From Fluviicola sp. (GTDB lineage: Bacteria > Bacteroidota > Bacteroidia > Flavobacteriales_D > Crocinitomicaceae), in NCBI RefSeq assembly GCF_029266855.1, contig NZ_JAQSWB010000001.1, positions 434,001 to 498,000 of the forward strand: DNA of 64,000 nt, in the 5' to 3' direction. The position numbers and the translations under genes are program-made. The stretch's first letter is position 1, and every line of letters begins with the position of its first letter. The notes under the pieces are model-generated. The model was not told where the DNA came from. It was given only the letters and a program-made list of their open reading frames with translations, and did no database searches. Of this stretch, positions 52,073 to 60,529 are shown in pieces.

Positions 52073-53497
52073 TCAACGTTTCGCTAAGGTCTTGTATGTT
52101 TCATACCTGGACGTAATTCCGCGAACATAACGAATACAGATATTTCCTCTGAAAGCACCGCTTTTTACTACGTCGTCTGTATAATACGCATGTTTCCCCA
52201 GGTTCATGACCATGGTTTCTACATTGTCGTCCCAGATATGCGGATTCAGTCCTTTTTTCTCTGCCAATCGTTGTGCATCGAGAATATGTCCTGCTCCGGC
52301 ATTGTAGCTTGCCAGGATAAATTTATTGCGTTCTTCTTCGTCTTTAATTCCCATCCACATTTTGGTGATGCGACTGAGATACTTGTATCCGCCCTGTATT
52401 TGTACTTCAGGAGGCGAAGTAGGGTAGACACCGAATTTCGGACCTGTTCCGGGCATGAATTGCATCAGGCCATAGGCTCCCCCAAATGCCCGCGCATTCG
52501 GATTGAATTTACTTTCGTGGTAGATTAGCGCTGCTACCAGTCGCCAGTCAATATTGTGTTTTTCACCCTCAACTTTCAAAATGGCATCAAATGGTGAAAT
52601 ACTTCCGCGTCTTGATTTGAAACTACTTTCTCCGCTGACTGAGCTGTTGATCTGTTCAAAGTATTTCCGTTTGATATAGGAGAATGCTTCGCGCTTCATG
52701 AATTTGGCGAGCCAGCTGTTTAGTCGTTTCTGAAGGATCGGAGATTTTTTATTCAATCCGAAGGCAATGTTTTGTTTGAAAGAAATAGGTAGGCTTACAT
52801 CTATGTTATCGTAGAAGCGCTCATTGATCTCGGCCACATTCTTTTCAGCAACTGTATAATCGATCACACCGTTGGCAACCTGTTCGATTAATTCTTCCAC
52901 ACCTTCCTGTGCCTGTGTTGGACGGATCATAATCGTATCGCCGATCTCATCCTGTAAGTGAAGTAAGCGGGTATAATAACTTGAGTGTTCCCAAACCACC
53001 ACTTTCTTATTTCCCAGTTGAATGGGATCTGTGATGAAGGTCACTTTTTCGTCTAAAGTTTCGGGAGTGGATTTTCGTTGAACGAGTACCTGATTGGTTT
53101 GCAGAAAAGGGGTTGAGAAGTTGATCTCGGATCTTCTTTCACGGGTAACAGTATAATTACACGCTGCAATATCGCCTTCACCGCGATTTAGTATGTCATT
53201 GATCTCGTCCAGGTTGTTTACAATTTTAACTTCCAGGCTTACTCCAAGTTCTTCAGCAAATTCTTTCAGGATCTCGTATTCGAATCCCATCTTTTTTCCT
53301 TTGTAAATAAAGAAAGATGTGGAGCTGTTTTCTGCCAGGACCACCAAACTTCCGCGCTTGTAAATCCCGGGAAGGTCGAAGTCATGAGCATCTAGGGGCT
53401 TCTTTCTCGAGTCTATTTTTTCCGAGGAGCAGGAAGCAAATACGAAGCATCCTGTTAGAGCTAATAAGTAAAGAATTCCCGTTTTGATTTTCGGCAT
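52073..53497 (-). CDS. mltF: MltF-like membrane-bound lytic transglycosylase
   Basis: 474 residues from ATG 53497; a longer frame uses GTG and enters the next gene. Lipoprotein signal with lipobox FASC. An SBP_bac_3 domain (about 45-255, GEGDIAACNYTVTRERRSEINFSTPF, given in part) precedes a lytic transglycosylase SLT domain (about 280-430): AALIYHESKFNPNA with the catalytic Glu, GAYGLMQFMP and the LASYNAGAGH motif. It cuts peptidoglycan glycan strands at the inner face of the outer membrane. The periplasmic binding domain can sense muropeptides. Confidence 0.93.
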   Translation of the reverse strand: MPKIKTGILYLLALTGCFVFASCSSEKIDSRKKPLDAHDFDLPGIYKRGSLVVLAENSSTSFFIYKGKKMGFEYEILKEFAEELGVSLEVKIVNNLDEINDILNRGEGDIAACNYTVTRERRSEINFSTPFLQTNQVLVQRKSTPETLDEKVTFITDPIQLGNKKVVVWEHSSYYTRLLHLQDEIGDTIMIRPTQAQEGVEELIEQVANGVIDYTVAEKNVAEINERFYDNIDVSLPISFKQNIAFGLNKKSPILQKRLNSWLAKFMKREAFSYIKRKYFEQINSSVSGESSFKSRRGSISPFDAILKVEGEKHNIDWRLVAALIYHESKFNPNARAFGGAYGLMQFMPGTGPKFGVYPTSPPEVQIQGGYKYLSRITKMWMGIKDEEERNKFILASYNAGAGHILDAQRLAEKKGLNPHIWDDNVETMVMNLGKHAYYTDDVVKSGAFRGNICIRYVRGITSRYETYKTLAKR

Positions 53498-53534
53498 AAT
53501 AGTCAAACTTACAAACAAATTACGACAAAAAAGC

Positions 53535-54110
53535 CTAAACACGCTTCATTAAATATTCATTTGCATCGCGCATATATTCATGAAAGCAACTAGTAATTTC
53601 GTTCTCAAAGCGCTGAAACACGGTGTGTCCTTTCGTTAGAGCGTTTTCGAAAGAGAGCTTACTGCTGACTCCCTGGCACATTCTGTAAAGTCCTTCCTCG
53701 GTATGATAATGACTGATCCAGTTTCGTTCAACCAATAAATTTATAAAGTGCTTAAAATCTGAAGGGTATGGCTCTTTACTTAAATTAATTTTAGAATAAA
53801 AGCCAGCTAAAAAGTCTGCAAGTTTGCTTGGATGATATTGCTCCCAGTTTCGCGCCAGCAGGTGGTCGAAATAGATATCTACGGCAATTGGAGCTACTTT
53901 TGGCAACTCGCCACGGATGGTATGGATCAGGTGAATAACTTCGAAATGATGATCAATAAAGTGATCGATCTTGCGATGAAGTAAAACTCCTTCCTGGATG
54001 TACTGCGGATACTCCAAATACTTTTTGCCTTTTACAAAATCACCGAATAGGTTAGCCACTGCCAGACGCGGATCGTTGTTGGAAAAGTAAATATGTCCGA
54101 GGTAGTTCAT
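53535..54110 (-). CDS. acpH: acyl carrier protein phosphodiesterase
   Basis: 191 residues of the AcpH/DUF479 family. Conserved clusters NYLGHIYFS, LLHRKIDHFIDHH and VDIYFDHLLARNW supply the His/Asp residues. It removes 4'-phosphopantetheine from ACP. Upstream lies the WG-repeat gene (28 bp away), then a decayed copy of its own first 35 codons. 37 nt separate its stop from mltF. Confidence 0.9.
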   Translation of the reverse strand: MNYLGHIYFSNNDPRLAVANLFGDFVKGKKYLEYPQYIQEGVLLHRKIDHFIDHHFEVIHLIHTIRGELPKVAPIAVDIYFDHLLARNWEQYHPSKLADFLAGFYSKINLSKEPYPSDFKHFINLLVERNWISHYHTEEGLYRMCQGVSSKLSFENALTKGHTVFQRFENEITSCFHEYMRDANEYLMKRV

Positions 54111-54137
54111 GTTTATAAGGACTATTTATCAAGTAAA

Positions 54138-54929
54138 TCAATAATCAAGGTCATATACTTCTCTTAAAGTTTTATAAGTGATCGGAACAACAATTTCTCC
54201 TGAAGAACTCACAACACCCCATTTACCTTTAAGTTGTACAAACTTATTACCATCTCCATATCCTTGTACATCCTCATACTTGATTGGAATAGTTTCTTTC
54301 CCCGTTTTGTCAATGACTCCAAATTTGCCGTTTATTTCTGCTCTTGTACTATTTTCTTTTTCACCGAATAAAATACTTTGAGAATATTTTATTGGAATGA
54401 CCAATGTACCAGTTTTATCAATACAGCCCCATTTGCCATTTAATTGAACGGTTGCCAAACCTTCATTAAAACTGTATGTATCATCATATTGTAAAGCAAT
54501 GACTTCCTTACCTCTGACGTCCATAAATCCCCATTTACCGTTAGCTTTTACTTTTACAAGACCTTCAACAAACGAGTCAGTCTGCTCATATTTAAAGGAT
54601 GTAACGGATTCACCTTTCAAATTAATAAAACCCCATTTCCCATTCAATTCGACTGCTGCCAATCCGTTGGAAACACCATATCCACCGTCATACTTGAAAT
54701 CAATAATGACTTTGCCTGTTGCATCGATATAACCTACTTTTGTGTTCTTTTCAACTCGTGCATAACCTTCACGGAAGTCGCTCGCATGGTCATAGATCGG
54801 TTGAATAACTACTGTTTTATCTCTATCCATGAATCCATACTTTCCGTTTTCCTGGAAGGGTCTCAGGTTCTGTGCATTTACCGTTAAAAAGCTCGCTAAT
54901 ACGAATACGGCAGTAATTAAGTTTTTCAT
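54138..54929 (-). CDS. WG-repeat protein
   Basis: 263 residues. Signal peptide 1-19 (ending VNA). Seven WG-type repeats of 30-35 residues follow, each reading NGKWGFID-x-GKxVIxxxYD (W/G pair and Tyr-Asp end are constant). WG proteins are common in Bacteroidetes and of unknown function; export suggests an envelope or surface role. It sits between acpH and a decayed acpH fragment, so it may have been inserted with a duplication. No terminator or promoter stands out. Confidence 0.92.
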   Translation of the reverse strand: MKNLITAVFVLASFLTVNAQNLRPFQENGKYGFMDRDKTVVIQPIYDHASDFREGYARVEKNTKVGYIDATGKVIIDFKYDGGYGVSNGLAAVELNGKWGFINLKGESVTSFKYEQTDSFVEGLVKVKANGKWGFMDVRGKEVIALQYDDTYSFNEGLATVQLNGKWGCIDKTGTLVIPIKYSQSILFGEKENSTRAEINGKFGVIDKTGKETIPIKYEDVQGYGDGNKFVQLKGKWGVVSSSGEIVVPITYKTLREVYDLDY

Positions 54930-54942
54930 TTTTACTCTGGTT

Positions 54943-55050
54943 TTAGTTTTTGCTTAATACTTCATTGTCTTTCACAAAAATCACCAATAAGTTCGTCGCG
55001 GATAAGCAAGGATTGTTGTTGGAAAAGTATATGTGTCTGAGGTAGTTCAT
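54943..55050 (-). pseudogene. decayed duplicate of the acpH 5' end
   Basis: Read from ATG 55050 the frame gives MNYLRHIYFSNNNPC and 20 more codons before a stop. It aligns without gaps to the acpH start (MNYLGHIYFSNNDPR), with about 18 of the first 27 residues identical. On DNA, 55010-55050 matches 54070-54110 at 37 of 41 positions. The rest of acpH is missing. Confidence 0.8.
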
Positions 55051-55086
55051 TGATTTAAAGTTAAGAAAGTATTTGGTCTTTACCAT

Positions 55087-55608
55087 TTAACTGTCCTTCG
55101 TTATTTCATAAATGAAGTTCAATTTGGAAGCTTCACCGAAATAAGCAATTTCTTCTTCTCCGATCTTTTCTGCTCCCAAATGGCCGATAGCTATTTGAGA
55201 ACGCAGGTTTCCGGCCCCGATATGGAAATGAACTTTTGATACGAATTGAAAAATGTAATCCAGCATCAGTTTTTTTACCATCGGATTGATTCCTTTTCCC
55301 CAGCAGGAAACAGCATAGAATGTGTAACCTATGAGAATACGATTCTCAGTTTCGCTGTAATCGTAGTACCGTGTGCTGCCGATGATTTCCCCGGTCATTT
55401 TGTCTACGATTTTGAAAGCACCTTTGCTTTGCATTGCTCCGTCAAAAAAGTTCCGGAACACTTCTTTCTTCCAGCGATCTTTATTCGGATGCTGTTCCCA
55501 AATCTTTGGGTCGGCTGCAATCGCATACATGTCTTCAAAATCTTCTTCCCGGAGCGGGTAGAGGATAAGCTGTTCGTTTTCTAAAGTGGGTTGAATACTG
55601 AAGTTCAT
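55087..55608 (-). CDS. GNAT acetyltransferase (RimJ/RimL type)
   Basis: 173 residues. Acetyltransf_3 fold: EQLILYPLREEDFEDMYAIAADP at the start (given by its ends), GEIIGSTRYYDY as beta-4, CWGKGINPMVKKLMLDYIF as the acetyl-CoA segment with the usual Gly-Gly replaced by WGKGINP, and a C-terminal IAIGHLGAEKIG. Transfers acetyl from acetyl-CoA to a protein N-terminus or small amine; target unknown. Confidence 0.88.
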   Translation of the reverse strand: MNFSIQPTLENEQLILYPLREEDFEDMYAIAADPKIWEQHPNKDRWKKEVFRNFFDGAMQSKGAFKIVDKMTGEIIGSTRYYDYSETENRILIGYTFYAVSCWGKGINPMVKKLMLDYIFQFVSKVHFHIGAGNLRSQIAIGHLGAEKIGEEEIAYFGEASKLNFIYEITKDS

Positions 55609-55636
55609 TGACTCAAAAGTGATTTATATGCTACAA

Positions 55637-55679
55637 TCCTCACAGACTTCTACTGAGCTCACGTCGAAGTCTGTGAGGA
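55637..55679. repeat. 14-bp inverted repeat hairpin (REP-like)
   Basis: TCCTCACAGACTTC (55637-55650) and its exact complement (55666-55679), loop with TGAGCTCA. It lies 16 nt after the M49 stop and could end that transcript without a T run. The ACTTCGAC motif recurs in the element at 11935-12039. Confidence 0.75.
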
Positions 55680-55694
55680 ATAGTTTTGTGTAAC

Positions 55695-57704
55695 TTAATA
55701 CAGAAAACTGTGATTCTTCCCATAATACAGCATTTGTTCAATAAAGCTTTGCTTATTTTCCATTTTAATGTCCTTGATCTTTCCTTTGGAGTCCATGATC
55801 GGAACAAGGATCGGGTAAACAAATCCGTTATAAGGCGCGATGTTCAATGGTTTTACACGACGTAAGATCTCTGCATGGATCTTTGGATCAACTTTCACCC
55901 CGTATGTTTCAACCAGGTTCTTTCCTGCGTTGTAATCACCTTCGGATTTAATCCGTTGGATCTCTCTTAGTAAGTCACCGAACAGAACGCGTAGCTTCTT
56001 GTAGTCTTTGATATCGTAATAGGTTTTTCCATTGCGGGTGATTTTCTCGATTACCTGGTCTTTCTGACCTTTCTCGAAAACCCATGCACTCACCAGTTGA
56101 CGGTTCTGCATGTGCTCTTCTTCCAGGTTTTGACCTTTTTCCAAACGTTGTAACTGGGTAAGTAAACCGTTTCGGATGTAGCCGTCGTATTCTGCTTTTC
56201 CTACTTCCAGTGATTCAATCAAGCCCAGATCCACCATTTTCTGATCCATAATGAAATACAATCCAACCAGGTCGGCACGTGCTTCTTCCAATGTCGATGC
56301 ATAATTCAGAAGTGTTTCTGACGGCTGGCCAACTCCCGGATTGATCTTGCCACTCGCATGGCCGATCACTTCGTGCAAAGCAGTGTGCATTTTTCCTGCA
56401 AGAGCTCCGTATTTATTTGCCCGGTCGATTTCTTCCTTATCATTCGCGAATTCTTCAACCAATGCTGGTCCGCCGGCTTTGTTGTAAGCCTCAATGATAT
56501 TTCCCAGGGAAACGGATTTCGAACCGTGAACCTCGCGAATCCAGTTGTTATTCGGAAGATTCACACCGATTGGAGTAGAAGGAGCAGCATCACCTGATTC
56601 ACTTGCAACTTCAACTACCTTGTAGGAAACACCAACAACTTTCTTTTTCTTGTGCTCGGGTAAAAGCGGAGAATTATCTTCGAACCACTGTGCATTTTTA
56701 GCAACCTTGGCCATTCGTTTTGAGGCTTCAAAGTCGTTGATCTGAACAATGGATTCGTAATTGGCACGTTTGCCCAATGCATCTCCATAAGTTTCTATGA
56801 AACCGTTGATGTAATCAATATCGCCTTTTGTTGCTGTAGCCCAAAGTACATTGTATTCATCCCATTTTCTCAGGTCTCCGGTTTTGTAGTATTCAATCAG
56901 GACTTTCAGTGCTTGTTTTTGCTGATCGTTTTCAGCAACTTTTACGGCTTTTCTAAGCCAGAAAATAATCTGATCGATTGCCAGGCCATATTTTCCTTTG
57001 CTCTTCCACACTTCTTCAACCAGTTTCCCGTTTTTGAGTACCAAAGTTGAATTTAATCCCAATTCAACCGGAGTTGTATCACTCAAATCCTGTTTTTTGG
57101 AATAGAAATCCTCCACCATTTTCTGTGTAACACCTTTTCCATAAAAATTATTTGCGGAAGCTACGATCATATCTACATTCGGATCTTTTACCTTTCGCTT
57201 CTTTTCCAGTTTTTTATTGAAGATCGCTGCCAGTGCTTCCGGACTCAGGTTGTGTTCCACCGCAACCATCAGTTTCTGAAGGTATGCCGGACTGAATTTC
57301 GGCTGGATCTTCTCCATGCTATAATGATGATGGATTCCATTGGAAAAGAATACCTGCTTGCTCCACTCATCGAATTTCTTCCATTCGGCAACTGTTTTGT
57401 CTCCATCGTATTTTTCGTGGATTGCTTCCAGGGTTCTGCGAATTTCCAGGTTAAAGCGGTTGTTCTGATCGTAATTGATATCCCTTCCAGCCAAACCTGC
57501 TTGGGAAAGATAGTAAACCAGTTCTTTTTGCTTTATAGTGAGTTTGTCCCAACTTGGAACATCGAAACGAAGGATTTGAACATCTGCAAATCGTTCCACA
57601 GTTGTTTCCGTAGACTGTGAACTTTCGTTTGTTTCTTCATTACTTCCACATGCAGCCGATAGAGCTAAAAGGGAAGAGAATGCGATCATATTCTGTAGTT
57701 TCAT
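55695..57704 (-). CDS. M49-type (dipeptidyl-peptidase III-like) metallopeptidase, lipoprotein
   Basis: 669 residues from ATG 57704; the frame opens earlier only at a TTG. Lipobox LSAACG. The zinc motif HEVIGH (about 443-448), where M49 enzymes have HELLGH, and EEARADLV about 50 residues later give the metal ligands. M49 peptidases remove N-terminal dipeptides from short peptides. Bacteroidetes have such lipoprotein members. Upstream (57705-58022) is a structured spacer; a hairpin follows the stop. Confidence 0.88.
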   Translation of the reverse strand: MKLQNMIAFSSLLALSAACGSNEETNESSQSTETTVERFADVQILRFDVPSWDKLTIKQKELVYYLSQAGLAGRDINYDQNNRFNLEIRRTLEAIHEKYDGDKTVAEWKKFDEWSKQVFFSNGIHHHYSMEKIQPKFSPAYLQKLMVAVEHNLSPEALAAIFNKKLEKKRKVKDPNVDMIVASANNFYGKGVTQKMVEDFYSKKQDLSDTTPVELGLNSTLVLKNGKLVEEVWKSKGKYGLAIDQIIFWLRKAVKVAENDQQKQALKVLIEYYKTGDLRKWDEYNVLWATATKGDIDYINGFIETYGDALGKRANYESIVQINDFEASKRMAKVAKNAQWFEDNSPLLPEHKKKKVVGVSYKVVEVASESGDAAPSTPIGVNLPNNNWIREVHGSKSVSLGNIIEAYNKAGGPALVEEFANDKEEIDRANKYGALAGKMHTALHEVIGHASGKINPGVGQPSETLLNYASTLEEARADLVGLYFIMDQKMVDLGLIESLEVGKAEYDGYIRNGLLTQLQRLEKGQNLEEEHMQNRQLVSAWVFEKGQKDQVIEKITRNGKTYYDIKDYKKLRVLFGDLLREIQRIKSEGDYNAGKNLVETYGVKVDPKIHAEILRRVKPLNIAPYNGFVYPILVPIMDSKGKIKDIKMENKQSFIEQMLYYGKNHSFLY

Positions 57705-57880
57705 ATCATTGATTATCTGTTTGAAGATAGCCAAATAATTTGGAATGATATCAGAATATTTGGTTGGACAGTTGTAATTAACTTTGAACGGGAGAGGAGG
57801 AGGATAGCGGAAGGATAAGGTGATTTAGCTAAATTACTGACAAATACATCTGGCCAATTAATTGTTAACTTTTTGAGTGT

Positions 57881-57998
57881 TGTTAGCAAGTTAACTAAAT
57901 CACTAACAAAGCACCCAATCAAATTGATTGGTAATTCTCAACTCTGGTTAACATGTTAGTTAACTTGCTAACAAACATACCTGCCTTACCTTGCAGGT
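57881..57998. repeat. nested inverted repeats upstream of the M49 gene
   Basis: The 18-bp arms TGTTAGCAAGTTAACTAA (57881-57898) and their complement (57956-57973) enclose a second palindrome CCAATCAA-A-TTGATTGG (57915-57931); a third hairpin ACCTGC/GCAGGT (57979-57998) follows. The 318-bp spacer 57705-58022 carries no gene I can see. It sits about 180-290 nt upstream of the M49 start. Confidence 0.85.
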
Positions 57999-58022
57999 AT
58001 CGCTGGCACATTCCAAAAGATT

Positions 58023-58619
58023 TTAATCATGCGGAACATAACATTCACCGGCGGTAATCGCAACTGGAATGGTATTCTCTTTCGGAACGATCGGACAGGA
58101 ATAGCGGTCTGAATAAGCACAGTAGGGGTGATAGGAAGTATTGAAATCCAGTTTTACCTTTTTTGCCTTTTTACTGAGGTAGCAATCCAGGTATTTCCCT
58201 GCACCGTAGGTGGAAATGCCCGTGGTAGCGTCTTTGAATGGTACGAAATAGTAGTTTTTGTATTCTTTCTTTCCGGCCAGATCCAGATTTTGATAAACAT
58301 TCAATTTACACAAAGTATCGTTGACCTTGAATGATAGATAGCCCATTTTCCGGTAATAAACCGTACGCTCAGTCGACATTGGCATCACAAAAGCCGGTCC
58401 GACTTCTTTCACAAAATCAGCTTCAATGATAAAAGATGTGTTTATGGGGAAAAAGCAAATTTCCGGGTGAATTTTCCGTTCCTCTTCATTCAATACCTTA
58501 GACAGGAACTCACTTTCGTGTTTAGTACGCTCTTTGCTTAAGCTGTCTGTGTAATTGTTTTGCGCAAATGAACTTCCTGCACAAAATAAGCTTATCAGAA
58601 TAATTAGTAGTGATTTCAT
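58023..58619 (-). CDS. DUF1684 protein
   Basis: 198 residues. Signal peptide 1-19 (ending SFAQ). DUF1684 motifs: FVPFKDATTGISTYGAGKYLD, DFNTSYHPYCAYSDRYSCP and PVAITAGE. Function unknown. Its start overlaps the YggS stop (ATGA), so it is the last gene of the serine operon. Confidence 0.9.
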   Translation of the reverse strand: MKSLLIILISLFCAGSSFAQNNYTDSLSKERTKHESEFLSKVLNEEERKIHPEICFFPINTSFIIEADFVKEVGPAFVMPMSTERTVYYRKMGYLSFKVNDTLCKLNVYQNLDLAGKKEYKNYYFVPFKDATTGISTYGAGKYLDCYLSKKAKKVKLDFNTSYHPYCAYSDRYSCPIVPKENTIPVAITAGECYVPHD

Positions 58620-59278
58620 CTGTTTCCGAATAGTGAACTTCCAATCCGAACCATGTTGCTGCCTTCTTCGATGGCTAACTTATAATCGCCGCTCATTCCC
58701 ATGGAAAGCACCTTGAAATCAGGATTGTATTTAAAATAATTGCTTTTCAGAATGGCAAAATAATTATGCAGGTTCCGGAACTCGTCGCGGATCTGTTCCT
58801 GGTTGTCTACAAAACTCGCCATGCCCATTAATCCAACAATGGAAATGTGATCCATCTCAACAAATTCCCTGCTTTGCAAGATTTCTTCCGCTTCTTCGAA
58901 TGAAAGTCCGAATTTGGTTTCTTCCTGAGCTATATGAAACTGAAGGAGGCATGGAATCACGCGTTTATTCTTTTCTCCCTGTTTGTTGATTTCCTGGAGT
59001 AATTTAAAACTGTCCACGGAATGGATCAATGAAACAAAAGGAGCAATATATTTTACCTTGTTGCTCTGCAAATGCCCGATTAAATGCCATTCAATGTCTT
59101 TCGGAAGGATTTCCCACTTATCGACCATTTCCTGGACTTTATTTTCTCCGAAAACACGCTGACCTGCATCATATGCTTCTTGCACAAGAGTTGCGGGTTT
59201 TGTCTTCGAAACTGCCACCAACACAACGTCTTCGGGCAATTCTTCTTTTAATAAATAGATTCGATCTGCTAAGGTCAT
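58616..59278 (-). CDS. yggS: YggS/PROSC-type pyridoxal-phosphate homeostasis protein
   Basis: 220 residues. VVLVAVSKTKPATLV contains the PLP lysine (Lys25), RVFGENKVQEMVDKW and LHIAQEETKFGLS are also typical, as is MGMSGDYKLAIEEGSNMVRIG at the end. Members bind PLP without enzymatic activity and buffer it. Placed 1 nt after DUF1015, with a 4-nt overlap to DUF1684; PLP supply suits the PLP enzyme SerC of the same operon. Confidence 0.93.
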   Translation of the reverse strand: MTLADRIYLLKEELPEDVVLVAVSKTKPATLVQEAYDAGQRVFGENKVQEMVDKWEILPKDIEWHLIGHLQSNKVKYIAPFVSLIHSVDSFKLLQEINKQGEKNKRVIPCLLQFHIAQEETKFGLSFEEAEEILQSREFVEMDHISIVGLMGMASFVDNQEQIRDEFRNLHNYFAILKSNYFKYNPDFKVLSMGMSGDYKLAIEEGSNMVRIGSSLFGNR

Positions 59279-59279
59279 A

Positions 59280-60515
59280 CTATTCGTTGATACTGTAAAT
59301 AGTTAATCCGCTGCGCATTTTGGGTTCTACCCAGGTAGATTTGGGAGGCATAATTCCTCCCTGGTCGGCAACTTCTTTTACTTCATTGATGGAAGCCGGG
59401 TATAAAAGGAATCCAACTTTGAAATCGTCTTTACGCACCAGGTCTACCACTTTTTTCAATTCTTTCGTTCCAGGGATAAAATCTATATCCTTACTGGTTT
59501 TCAGGTCTTCAATCCCTAGGATCGGGTTAAGGATGTAATCGGTAAGAATTTGAGCGTCAAGTTGCTTCACCACATCTTTCACAGAGGTAATGGCTTCTTT
59601 TGCTTTGAAAGAGTAGGCTTCTTTTCCGAGTAAGCAGACAATTTCGTGTCTTTGAAGCGGTCTGCGGGCTTTTTTCAGTTCTTCAATTTCAAAATGTGCT
59701 TTACACGCTTTCAGAAAATCTTCAGGAGTCAAACCGTTCAAATGTTTTACGAGGCGTTGAAACTCCAAAATCTCCAGTTTTTGCTCATCAATTAGGTAGG
59801 CCAGGAAGTAATCCTGGTTAGGAAACTGTGGCTGCTTGTTCTTGACGATGGTATCTTTTAATCGTGCAGAAGAGGCCGAACGGTGATGTCCGTCAGCAAT
59901 GTACAATTGGTTCAGATTTGCGTATATAGCGATCAGTTTCGTATCTTTTCGCGCATCGATAACCCATAATTCGTGCTTGATTTTGTCGGTTGTCGAAAAT
60001 TCGTACTCCGGTCTTGTTTTGGTCACTTTATCGAAATACTTATCCAGTTCCGGTAAATGTTTGTGAGCCAAAAGAACCGGTTCTGCATTGAAACCGGTAA
60101 TATTCAGGTAATTGGTAAACATGGACTCGCGCGAAGTAATGGTTGCCTCGTGCTTTTTGATCAAGTCATTTTTGTATTCTTCAATACTTACTCCGGCGAT
60201 GACACCGGTAAACTGATGTGTCCCTTTGGTTTGTCTGTAAATGTAAAATGATTCTTCCGGGTCCTGAATGAGAATTCCTTGCTCGATGAACGAATCATAC
60301 CGGGATTTAACTGCTTCGAAACGCTCCACGGAATTGGCTTTGGACTGATGTTCCTTGTCGCCTTCCGGGTGAATAATATGCAGAAAAGTATAAGGGTTTT
60401 CGTCCAGCTTTGCTCGTAAAATATGCTTGCGATAAGCTGCTAAAGGTCTCGTTGATACCAATTGAGCCTTATCTCTGGTTGGACGAATTGCCTTAAAGGG
60501 GTGAATTACAGACAT
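59280..60515 (-). CDS. DUF1015 family protein
   Basis: 411 residues. The start IHPFKAIRPTRDKA and the central YIADGHHRSASS are the DUF1015 signatures; DGHHR suggests a metal or phosphate site. Function unknown, but it sits 14 nt after serA here and this neighbourhood is frequent in Bacteroidetes, pointing to a role in serine synthesis. Cytoplasmic. Confidence 0.92.
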   Translation of the reverse strand: MSVIHPFKAIRPTRDKAQLVSTRPLAAYRKHILRAKLDENPYTFLHIIHPEGDKEHQSKANSVERFEAVKSRYDSFIEQGILIQDPEESFYIYRQTKGTHQFTGVIAGVSIEEYKNDLIKKHEATITSRESMFTNYLNITGFNAEPVLLAHKHLPELDKYFDKVTKTRPEYEFSTTDKIKHELWVIDARKDTKLIAIYANLNQLYIADGHHRSASSARLKDTIVKNKQPQFPNQDYFLAYLIDEQKLEILEFQRLVKHLNGLTPEDFLKACKAHFEIEELKKARRPLQRHEIVCLLGKEAYSFKAKEAITSVKDVVKQLDAQILTDYILNPILGIEDLKTSKDIDFIPGTKELKKVVDLVRKDDFKVGFLLYPASINEVKEVADQGGIMPPKSTWVEPKMRSGLTIYSINE

Positions 60516-60529
60516 TTATTTCCGAATGA

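Noticed and set aside
53498-53542. GTG start of the mltF frame overlapping acpH
   Set aside because: The ATG at 53497 gives a normal lipoprotein signal; the extension runs into the end of acpH.
57705-57734. upstream TTG start for the M49 gene
   Set aside because: The ATG at 57704 begins a proper lipoprotein signal; the TTG adds ten residues without a function.
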